NCBI GenBank assembly: GCA_026413225.1
Contig: CM048552.1
Span: 62,201,001-62,265,000, forward strand
Reading direction: 5' to 3'
Length of the DNA: 64,000 nt
Origin: Otis tarda
Taxonomy: Eukaryota > Chordata > Aves > Otidiformes > Otididae
Shown: positions 25,800 through 35,860 of the stretch, piece after piece
How the letters are laid out: each line of letters opens with the position of its first letter
How positions within the stretch are numbered: the first letter of the stretch is position 1
The notes under the pieces: generated by a model
Database searches by the model: none
What the model saw: only the letters and a program-made list of their open reading frames with translations
What the model was told of the DNA's origin: nothing
Position numbers and translations under genes: made by a program

Positions 25800-26700
25800 C
25801 ACTTCAGTTTAATTGGTCAAAACCTGCAAACCCATGCCTGCCCAGCCCTAAAGCACGACGCCCAGAGCCTCCGCCTGCTCGCCCTCACCGCTCTCTTCCA
25901 TCAAGTCTGCCCGGCTGGTGCCAGCAGAGGTTGCTCTCCACAAATTGAGGGGAGCACAGCGTTATCTTTTGTTAGTTCAAAAGCAAAGAGCTGATGACCT
26001 GCAGTAAGGCAGATTAATTTCCACTAGGAAAATGCAAAACTCTCCTCACCCCACCCTGCCACGAGCAACTAATCGCTTGCATATTTAAACATCCTCGCCT
26101 CGCTAAAATTTCGCGATCGAGCCGGTGACAGAGCAAATGTCGGGGTGCATAACCAATGGCATTGTCAGTCGTGATTAATCAGCATCTCCACCAGGCTGGC
26201 AGCCAATTAGAATTTACCATAATAAGGAGGTGACAGCCGGCGTTGCTAAGCGACCACTGTCTATAGAGCTGGGAGAGCCAGACACATTTAGATGTTACTG
26301 TGGATTTCGACAGCGGCATGTCAAAACAACACAAGCGTCTGCCCAGTGGAAAATTTTACAACCCAGGATTGGGCACTGGAGGGAGGCACAGTTCCCTTTC
26401 AGAATAAGATATATAAAGGGAGAGGTGGGTTTTTTGTTGTTGGGGTTTTTCCCCCACCTTGAAAGAAGACTCTAAGCAGTTAATCATTTATCTGCATTTA
26501 ATTAAGTGATATCGTGTCACTGAAATAGGACTTTGTTACCGGGTAATGGGTTCCCATGGCTAAGTAAATGCTGAGACATTTGTAGGAAATTAGCAGCCGG
26601 TCAGCGCGGAGACATTTATTTTCAGTCAGAGGTATTTATCTGGCAACGGCGTTCTGTTCCAGTGACTTATTTTATTATAAGAAAGGATTAAAGAATAAAA
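25800..26700. promoter_or_regulatory. Candidate intronic regulatory element with X-box-like sites
   Basis: This block is richer in CpG than its surroundings, especially at 26080-26260, and has no coding content or repeat. It carries three RFX X-box-like inverted repeats: GTTGCTAAGCGAC at 26242-26254, GTTACCGGGTAAT at 26535-26547, and a weaker GTTCCCATGGCTAAG at 26550-26564. There is also a GGCAAC half-site at 26642. A homeodomain palindrome GATTAATC lies at 26173-26180 and a CCAATTAG word near 26202. The density of such words suggests a conserved enhancer; activity and target gene are inference. Confidence 0.45.
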
Positions 26701-27139
26701 GGAGGAGGGGGGCAAGGAGACAGAGGAATGAAAATAGACTGACAGCAGTTCCCGTGTTAACGTGAGAGCTGCTGACTCTGCAAATTACAAAAAGCTATGT
26801 TCCAACTGGGAGTAATAACCTTTCCTGTACTTTAGCTTACTCCTAACAGGGCGGGGAGGAGGAAGGTGTAAGGCTCCTTTTTAGTTTTGTACAGTTCTAT
26901 GGACAAACTGGTTTACATAAAGACAGAGGATCATATTCTCAGGTGAGTTATTCCAATTTTCACCAATCTATGACCTGACCTGGACCACACTGTATGTACA
27001 CTTAACTGCATGTGGTCTTCAGGTCTAAACAAAGTAGCAGTTTTTCAACTGTTCTTAATATAAAGCTATATAAAGTAAATACTTGCACAAAAGAAAACAA
27101 TTACGTCTTCTAAGGAAAGCAACACAGCCTACATCTTAC

Positions 27140-27256
27140 CTCTTTCAATTTGGTATCACTGAAGGCTGGGGTCAGAAGGCTCCGGACATACTTCCATCTG
27201 TCATCACGAAGACAAAGGATGCTGTCCAGCATTGGCTTGGAAATCAGGTTCGGCTT
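27140..27256 (-). CDS. TBXAS1: TBXAS1 internal exon with the C-helix WxxxR motif (about human residues 113-151)
   Basis: The 117-nt minus-strand exon is exactly 39 codons with phase 0 at both ends. It reads [20 protein letters not shown], then [19 protein letters not shown]. The human protein has a matching VADSVLFLRDKRWEEVR and SAFSPEKLNE. W-K-Y-V-R is the P450 C-helix WxxxR motif, whose Trp and Arg contact a heme propionate in this superfamily. The acceptor is tctgacttag before 27256 and the donor is GAG|gtaaga at 27139. Because the exon is symmetric, skipping it would keep the frame but remove the heme-contacting motif. Confidence 0.97.
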
Positions 27257-28059
27257 CTAAGTCAGAAGAAAATACGATTCAGTTTTAACACAAATGCAAC
27301 TAGAGCTACTCGAGACTCTGGAACTTGGAAAGATTGGCCATGAATGGCGTTGCACAGCTGTTCCCCAATGAGAAAGGTTCAAATCAGTCCCAAACACTAA
27401 AGTAAACATGGATGAGACCAGAGAAAATTTCTCTTTTGCTGCACACGTTTCCTTTTGGACTTGCAAAAAAGCCCCAGGCCAGTCCAGTAATGTCTTGCTC
27501 AGACTGCTCCGGTTCTGTCGTTCTGATGTTCTCCTGTGATTGTCAGTTCTCCTTTGCTGAACTCTGGCTTCTTTCCTGTCTTTCTAAGGTGACTAGCAAG
27601 AGGACCTGTCAACACTCCCTCTCCATGTGACATAGTGCCAACGTACCCCACGTGGGTGTCGGTGAGGGACACCATTTTTGGTGACAGCTGGTATGTCAGA
27701 CTGTTATATGCATTTTTAAAGTCTTCAGAAAACATGCTGATTAGAAAACAAGTCCTTAATCTGTCTATAAAGAACACTCTCACTAAGAAGTTGTGGCCTG
27801 GGAGTCTTACAGCTTCAGCAGTCAGTCAAACGTAGCAGTTTAAAGCACTGTCCCACAAAGTTCTGTACCAAGATGACTGCTATGGATTTTTGATACTTTA
27901 ATCACCCCCACCAACTAAGAGAATAGTGATATTCATGAAGCAGTAAAAGGATAAAGAAGATGAAAGAGGAAATGTGTCAGAAAACAATGCAATTACACCT
28001 TGAAGCATCAGGATATGTCCAGTCCCAAAGCAGAATCTACTACAACTTATGTTACTGCC

Positions 28060-29610
28060 AGAGGATGTTTCCTAATTATTCTTGAAGGACTCAAAAACTT
28101 CAGATTCAATAACATCCCCACGTAAAGTCTTCCAGTGCTGGACTACTCTTACCATGGTAGCATGATCTCTCTTGCTGGAACTTATCGTCTTTAGTCTTTG
28201 TGCTAACACAGGCATAGAAAACAGGTTATTCTCTCCCTCTTTGCAGCAGTCCATACACACAGAAAGCTACAATAACTACTAATGATATTGCTGCCATCTA
28301 CTCCAAATAACACCAATTTGCTCAATACATACTTATCAGTCATGTTATCTGGGACCATTTGTTCAGTCTTGTTGCTGTCCCTCTGTTGATTTACATCTTT
28401 CTCAAGGTATACTCCCTGGGACTCGACATGGTACTCCAGTGAAGGAGGGATTTTTTTCATATTTTCATATATGCAGGCTATATTCCTCTTTGTTCACCCC
28501 AAAATACCGCATGACAATGTTGACACATGTACTAGCTTGTGGGTCCCTGCAACTCTCAGACTTTTTTTCTGAATAATTACTGCCTAGAAAGTTATTCCTC
28601 AGCCTTTATCATTAAAGTTTGTAACTCCTAAGAGTCATATATAGAACATGTCCTTGTTGAACTGTGACCATTCTTTTTATGCTTACTTCTCCAACTGATC
28701 AAGACCACTTTGAATTGTACCCCTTTCTTTCATAGCGTCTTTCATCCTTACCAGCTTAGTGCTTTCTATATAAATTGTTATTACACTCTGTGCCATCATC
28801 TAACCCATTAACAAAAGTACAGAATAGCACTTGCAAAGAAGTCACCTCTGAGATCCTCCCAGCTCATTCTTCCCTTGCAACAGTGGACTACTCCCAAACA
28901 CTTTCCAAGTCATCTTCAACCAGTATTTGAGGTATTGTACAGCAATGTCCTCCAGAGAAACTATCCTAAAATCAGTGGATGGTGGTGGAAGGTGTACACT
29001 CCTGTAGATATGAGGCTGTACAGAGACACTCATTTGCGGATGTGAGATCTTCTGGCGCCCAGGCCCTTGCCTACCTGCCCAGGGTAGCAGTGGCAATACA
29101 GTTCCCCTTGTTATCAGTAGCAGCAGTATCCACTTTACTGGGAAAGACTCAAACAAGCCAAAGACATTTTAGCCTTCTCAATGCCATCTGTTGATCCCTT
29201 TCACCCTCTAACACTTTCTTTCAGTTTTTCTTTCATTACTAATGCACATGAAAAATGAGTTCTTATCACCTGTTACACACCTGGATACTTTAATCTCATT
29301 TTGTGCCTTGAGACTTCTGATTTTATTGTCCCTACATGCTATTATTTTTATGTTTTTCTTGGAAATCTGACCTACTTCCCACACTGTAAAAAAACTTCTT
29401 CTCTTCAGCCACCATGAAGAGCTGACAATTTAGCTACACTGGTCTTCTACAACACTTCCTTAACTTTCCTCCTTACTGGAAGAGTTTGCACCTAATATCT
29501 TTCTTTAAGGAGCTGCCAGCTCTCCTTAACACCTTTTTCCTTTACACTTGCCAAAATCTTGCTACACCGCATAAGCTTGTAAAACGCAGAAGCCTATTTT
29601 ATATTGCTAA
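28060..29610 (-). mobile_element. Old L3/CR1-like LINE remnant, about 1.5 kb
   Basis: Read on the plus strand, the sequence follows the reverse complement of an ancient amniote CR1/L3-type ORF2 over most of its length. From low to high coordinates I see four blocks. The terminal ORF2 block is near 28095-28250 ('gaaaacaggttattctctcc'). The 'ggtactccagtgaagg' block is near 28430. The 'ttgaactgtgaccatt ... ctgatcaagaccactttgaatt' block is near 28650-28720. The segment near 29295-29340 contains 'taatctcattttgtgcc' and 'ttgtccctacatgct'. A poorly matching stretch lies near 29000-29160. No frame remains open, so the copy is dead. Its 3' end points to the lower coordinates. The match rests on recalled consensus words and their order. 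Confidence 0.8.
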
Positions 29611-30040
29611 ACAGGCTAATGGGATAGTTTTACATTTTCAGCAACACCACCCAGTGTAGTAAACTAATGCCACTGAGCTGACACTACAGACCAGTTTTGA
29701 GCAAAGATGAACTGCTTTCAAGTAGAAGAGCACATAACAGGATATTAAGCTGCAGGAAGAGACTGACCCAGGTACTCTCATCAGATGACTACTGTAAGAT
29801 AAAATATGGACCCATTTTTAATGTTTATATAGAATATCCTATTTTGTGCAATAACAAGGAAAATTTAGGACAGGCTGTCAAAGCTGAAGTGGTTTGGCCT
29901 GTTCTGAGTATCCTCTTTAAACAAACAATCTGTTTTCTAACTTGTCAGTAGGTATCTATTCCGAGGATCAGAAACGCAGCTAGAGAGACCATCACTCACT
30001 GGAGCTCTGCCTCACTTGTTACAGATATTTAAAGGCATAG

Positions 30041-30358
30041 TAGAATCACAGAATCATAAAATCATAGAAGATGATCAGAGGGCTGGAGAACCTCTCCTAT
30101 GAGGACAGGCTGAGAGAGTTGGGACTGTTCAGCTTGGAGAAGAGGAGGCTCTGGGGAGACATTATAGCAGCCTTCCAATACCTAAAGGGGGCCTACAGGA
30201 AAGATGGGGAGAAACTCTTCAGCAGGGCCTGTTGTGACAGGACTAGGGTAATGGTTTCAAGATAGAGGGAGGTAGATTTAGATTAGGTATTAGGAAAAGT
30301 TTTTTACAGTGAGGGTGGTGAAACACTGGAACAGGTTGCCCAGAGAGGTGGTGGATGT
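30041..30358 (+). mobile_element. CR1 LINE fragment with a reversed 3'-octamer block at its left edge
   Basis: Positions 30068-30358 are a CR1 ORF2 C-terminal segment in plus orientation. They encode MIRGLENLSYEDRLRELGLF and then SLEKRRLWGDI and onward, up to a stop at 30263. The nucleotide match continues as 'aacaggttgcccagagaggt' to 30358, where CR1 similarity stops before the ORF2 end and 3' UTR. Directly to the left, 30041-30067 reads 'agaatcacagaatcataaaa', which is the CR1 3' octamer array in the opposite orientation. The two parts therefore face different ways. I infer a single minus-strand insertion with an inverted 5' part, or two abutting insertions. Confidence 0.85.
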
Positions 30359-30999
30359 TGTGCTTCAACCACCAGCATTCACTCCCGATTTATAAAGTGG
30401 AGATATCACATCACCTCCTCAGAACCACTAATGATAAATGACTATTTCTGAGGCACTCAGAAACTACAGTGAAAGAGCAGAATAACAATTCCCACAAGGA
30501 AATGACCGATTTTGTCTTCCAAGCAAGGTTTGAATAGTGTACATTAAAAAAAAAAAAAAAAGGAAAAAATTATAGGGCAACACTTGGAAAAGTATTTTGC
30601 ATCCACTCCTAAATTGAAGGCTGCCCAATCTGTGCACTCTATAAGATAAATCTCCTCTGTAAGACAAGGCTCCACTTAGATAATAACAGATGCGATATAA
30701 ATCTGACTACATTTGCCATGAAAGCAAAACTCCTTCCTAAAACCAAATATTCACCCTAAAAAATGCTCCTAATTGTATAAAGACTGTATATAGTGCATTC
30801 ACCCAATTACTGAACAAAAAGCCTGTTAACTATAATGCTATATCTACGACACTAACCATAGAATTGCCTTTTCAGCACTCTATTTTACATCAGCAACGCT
30901 CCCTTAACATATTTTTTGGTGCGTATAATATTATATACATATAAACGCTGCAAGGAAGGAAAGACCATAGATTATTTTACTCTGTCGCTTTAAACTGGC

Positions 31000-31700
31000 T
31001 ACACAAAAACATGTTTGTGTTTATTGGAATAGCATCAGCGTGACTGACAGCGTATAGCAGATTTCATTTATCAGGTTTTCCTTATCGTTTCTGCAAACAC
31101 TTTCCTCCTAATTGCATAACCTATGTTGCAGGTTCATACAGCAGAAATGAAAATGGATTTGGTACGAGAATGAGCCTGAAGTATCTTAGTGAAAGATGAA
31201 GTGCCACCTCTCCCCGAATGGACGAAGTAGCAGCTGTATCTGAGAATTTTTGAGCCCATAAAAATCACTTTAAAAATTAGCATGGAAGGCAGCTGTAATA
31301 TTTTCAGGGGTGGGATTTTGTTTTTTAGACGGAGAAGGAGGTTGATTTTAAGTCAAATGCAATCAGACTCATATTCCTCTCGCATTATCCCAATACTCAA
31401 CAACGGCTCTGCGCTTCCTTCTCCTGTGTAATCAACCATTTCTGACCGCGGCACAGTAATGCTGCGTGAAGACTACCGGCAGCATGGCAATCTGCTGCAG
31501 CGTACCCGCAAGTGCTGCTGAGTTCCCACAATCACAGACATGCCATCAGGAACAACAAAGAAAATTGGAGCGATTTGCTTCCAAACAAATCCTTTAAAAC
31601 ATCAGAGCTTTTAAAACAGAAAATAAAATAACATTTGCCAATGAGCGGCATCTTTGCAATTGAGCAAGAATTCCCTCCCCATTAAGCTGCTCCTTAGGCT
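31000..31700. promoter_or_regulatory. Possible conserved non-coding block
   Basis: This is a repeat-free stretch of mixed composition with scattered CpG (near 31040, 31446, 31476 and 31501) and homeodomain/CCAAT-like words. It contrasts with the simple A/T-rich intron around it. No motif is decisive, and the call rests only on composition and complexity. Confidence 0.25.
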
Positions 31701-32906
31701 GACCCTTCAGATCTAGTTATTGGCTCGTTTGTCCCTGAGTCAATTTGGCTTGCTGTGTATCACTAAATAATTCAGGCAAGCGACTCTTCTCTGGCTCTGA
31801 GGCCAAGTGGTACAGAACACCTCCTGTCCCCCAGGTTAAACCACTTTCCTGAAGAGAATGGCCATATCCAAACTGCTTATGGTCGTGGTGCATGTTCACC
31901 TCCTGAACTGTGCCCAGACCATGCCACTGATACCGGACAAAACCATGGTAAGAAGCACATTCATATGGACATCTGTAGAACCTACTCTTGCACTAATATC
32001 CTGTCCCTGGTTTACTCTGGAGTATAATTGTAGCCTTGTGTGATTCATAAATCATTTGCTCCTTTTCTGAGTTTATAACTAACAGCCCAGACTGAACCTC
32101 TGGCAGCCAGCAATGACTGCCTGGAGCAGGAGGAAGGGTAGCAGCACCACAACGTTCCCTCAGAAACTTTCTCTTCTTCCTTTGGTAGAAAAATGAAGGA
32201 TGAAGGTTTGCAACCAGAAGAAAGCTAATGCAGCCACACACTCTTAAAATGTCCTGAATAGGTGAATCTTCAAAGAATCTAAAGGGCACCTTCAAAAACC
32301 TTCTCGCTCCAAAATCTGCAGTATAAACCATTCAGCTCCATAGAAGCAGCTGCTAATTTACTCCACATGCTTTGATAACACAGCAAGAAATGAAACTCTA
32401 TAAAACAGGATCTCAGAAACTTTGTTATCTTAAACTTAGACTTAATCATAGCCTAGTGCCAACAAAACCAATCAAAAAATATTTACTTCTGCTGGAGCCA
32501 ACCCTCAGCACTGAAAACCTGGTGAGATTCAAACAAGGAACTAAGCTCTAGAACACCCAAAATCCCAAATCCTAACAGTAACTCCAACATTAATTCTGGC
32601 ATTAATTATACCTAGGAAACACCTTTTACCTTCATGTAAGCCTTTGGCTTTCCCCTAGCCCTGCAGGCTTTGCAGGATCCAGCTTTAACTCAAAGCCCAT
32701 GCTCACGCTCCCCTGAACGCTAACCCTACTCTCAACCCTGTAACTCATGCTAACGAAAGCCATTTGCTCTTTTCACCTCCAGCCTTTCTCCTGTACCCAT
32801 GAACACAGCAGGATCCAGGGTTAAGTCCAGCTCCAGGATCCCCCCACCCTTCTCCCGCTTTGGGGAAATTTTTTGGTGTATGTTCCCAATGTGAGGAGTG
32901 GTCCTC

Positions 32907-32928
32907 CTCCCAGCCCTTGGGCTGGGAG
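32907..32928. repeat. Perfect inverted repeat, 10-bp arms, 2-nt centre
   Basis: CTCCCAGCCC at 32907-32916 is followed by TT and by its exact reverse complement GGGCTGGGAG at 32919-32928. The GC-rich arms could fold into a tight cruciform. No element boundary is associated with it. Confidence 0.9.
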
Positions 32929-35331
32929 AACATTGTGTTGCATGCTATTAAAAACAAAACAGAGTTGGTTTATGTCACATACTCTGTAGTTCATAATCAT
33001 TTCCATCTAGCAGGTTTCTGCTTACATAGATGTTATAGCCACATCTCTTCAAAACGCGTATCACTTTTCTTTTCACAAATCATCATTATATTGGAGCAAG
33101 ACTCAACTCCCTACCCAAAGATCACAGTCTTCATGGAGGGCAAAGGCCTGGCATTGGCCTCTGAGCACATACCCCAGTGTGAGAGACCACTGAGTCCATC
33201 CCACCCCTCTGCTCCACCTGCAAGGGGACTCCCATCCATATAACACCAGAGGCAATTGCCACACACAGGTGGTGTCTCTCCCAGAGTACGCTCACTCTTC
33301 ATTTGCCTTTCCAAAACTCCATATCGAAACCCCCCGGATGCTGCACACCCTACACTGCTGCTCCCAGGTGACTGAAATCAGTCCTTCCTTGACCAATAAA
33401 GCTATGCACAGATATTTCTTCACAAACACTTTCCCAAAAACCCTCCCAGATAATCATTAACCCCCGCTGATAGTCTTTTTTTCCCCCCTCTATAAAAAGC
33501 CATTTAAAACAACTTTGATTTTAGCATCTATTATTTAGGAGCTGCTCTTATGGCTGCAGAGGGAAAAAGAAAATCACCAAACTAACTCCAAAAAGCTTTT
33601 GTTGCTTTGAAATTTCATAAAAGTGTCTATTAAAAGTTTTTAGCTTAATTTGAAACCAACATGGTAGAAAATATCCACTCACTATCTATTTCATTAAGCT
33701 TTTAGGTTCTCCTCGGTCATTTAGATACTTCAAAAGTGTGTTACAAGGTAGAATTGGTTTCAGTGATTACAGCAATTGTCTCCCACTACTTCAGACTATA
33801 CAAAAAGGCATCTCTGAGCCCATTCCTTTGTTGTCAAGTCAGGATCTTCAGTAACTGACTAATTGCTACTGTTCATCATTACTCATTAGAAAAATGGCAC
33901 AGCAACACCAGCTTGCAAGTAAATACTGACTTTTTTCCTCTCTGCAGCAAGCAGCCTGGAAACATCTGTTCTTGCCTTTGCAAACATTCTCTTAAGTCAC
34001 GGTTCTGTCAATAGAAACCAAAACAAGTCATTGCAATGAGGTAAATATAACCATTCATAAATGCTAAAATAACACATATGGCCTCCTGCAGTCTGACCCA
34101 GACTGAAGCAAGTCACACATCATTCCATTTGTTGGTATAAGCAAGATCAAAATTAAGTCCACGCCTTCATCAGTTTGCATACGGCGGTCAGTTTGTGTAT
34201 TTGGGGTCAAAACAATCAAACCAAAGAAAGAAGTATTTACTGTTAATTAATTAAGAGTTTTGGTATTATAAACAAATTCAGGTTTTACTAGAGAACCTGT
34301 GCTCTAAATGCAGTTTCTGCTGTGCTGAGTAGTACTTTTTAAATAGAATGTTTAAATCTACTTTTCAGCTGATGTAACTGGACTTTTTAATGTTGGATAA
34401 AGCCATAAAACTGTTAAAAGCCTCTCTGTTTATGCACACTTTTCCTAGAGGAAAGGTTGAGGACCAGCAGGTTCCTTTTACAGATTGTAAGGAGAATTTG
34501 GAGAAAAACAGTCCCAAATAACTTTTGCTACAAATATACTCTCATGCTTTCAATTACTGGCATATATAGGAATGGCAGGCAATGCCCATAAGAACTTGGA
34601 CTAGATCTTTCCATTACATAGGAACATCATATTCCATAGTCTGCTCATTCAGAAATATCACTGCAGCACCCTTGGAGATTGTGGAGAATACCAAGAGAGA
34701 TTGTAAGTACTACACAGCCTCCCACTGCCTGTTCTCTAGGCTGCTGACCTCTGTCACAATCCTGACCAAAGTGCCTTGGGTCTACAGTTAGACACTTTAG
34801 AAGAGGATTCACCAAAGCTGAGCATGGAGTTGTCCAAGCTGCCGTGACAGCAACGCAGGAAGTGTCCCACACCTCCCTAGGGCCCCCACCACCTCCCTTC
34901 TCATGGACATCATAACACAATGTGCTCCAGAAGAGAGGCCACTACAGCTCTCATCAGGGATTATTCCCTTTATTCCAACTGAAAAGTGAAGGAAGTCATC
35001 ATGGTGACTCTCTTTCATACCATCACTGAGTGAATCAAACTCACACATGGGAGAAAAAGTTTTAATTCCTTCCTGGGGAGAAGGATGTGAAGAAGAGTAA
35101 GGAAATAAGAATAATGAAGAAGGAAAGAACTATCACAGTAGGAGTACAGGCTAGGGGAAGATGCAGGGAGTGATAATCCCAAATCCTCCTGTTCTTGCCA
35201 GGGAATACTTAGGAGTGAACTAAGACTGGACTTAGAGCATTCATTTCCCTTGTGAAACGGGTTACAGTTCCAGTCCCTCTCCAAAGTCTGTTTATATAAA
35301 ACCATGATTAGATAAAGACATATGAGTAATG

Positions 35332-35419
35332 TTTTGTAGTAGTATCTGAAACCTTGGCCTCTGGGATCAGCAATATTTTTTAGTAGTATCTGTAACCTTG
35401 GCCTCCCTGATCTAGATAA
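35332..35419. repeat. 44-bp tandem duplication, two copies
   Basis: 'tagtagtatctg' followed by 'aaccttggcctc' occurs at 35337 and again at 35381, a period of 44 nt. The copies differ at a few positions (a/t after ctg, and the end of the unit). It is a local duplication in the large intron. Confidence 0.85.
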
Positions 35420-35803
35420 CTACTTTACTAGGCTGCAGACATTCACTAACTTCTTTACCATGACTGCCAAGGACCACATAGCATGTGGAGCAGCATCAAC
35501 ACACAAGGCTGCAAGTGCATCTTCCTCATCATCTATGGGTTGCTAGGTAGGGCACTTCCTAGAGAAATGAGATGAGCACCTTGCAACAATTTCCAGGAGA
35601 AAAATGAAAAGCCTTTTTCATGCACTCTGGGCAGCTCCCCTTTGTCACTAGGGACTGTATTGAAGATGCCCAGTTCCATCACCTTCTCTTGTGACTCAAT
35701 GTGTTTGCTGCTGCTACTTTTTCTTCAGAGCCTGAACCACCAGTGGGTTTTGAAGGTATCTGTGAGGTCCATCTCCTCTTGGAACATCATGTGCAGAGGT
35801 GTC

Positions 35804-35860
35804 TGTCCTGGTTTCAGCTGGGATGGAGCTAATTTTCTTCCCAGTAGCTACTGTGGTCAA
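35804..35860 (+). mobile_element. 5' edge of an avian ERV LTR (fragment)
   Basis: TGTCCTGGTTTCAGCTGGG followed by 'atggagctaattttcttccc' and 'agtagct' matches, from memory, the very common start of an avian endogenous-retrovirus LTR (ERVL-type), which begins TGTCCTGGTTT. Similarity fades after about 50-57 nt. I see no internal retroviral genes, no matching LTR end and no second LTR. It is a short relic in plus orientation. Confidence 0.65.

Larger units (their letters stand above)
19773..27139 (-). other. TBXAS1: TBXAS1 intron, 7367 nt
   Basis: This is the intron between exons 27140-27256 and 19684-19772, starting gtaaga and ending tttctag on the minus strand, in phase 0. It contains a 38-bp tandem duplication near 21581, a MIR near 23641-23790 and a CpG-richer candidate regulatory block near 25800-26700. 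A 126-codon plus-strand open frame at 22612-22992 has no recognised domain. Confidence 0.9.
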
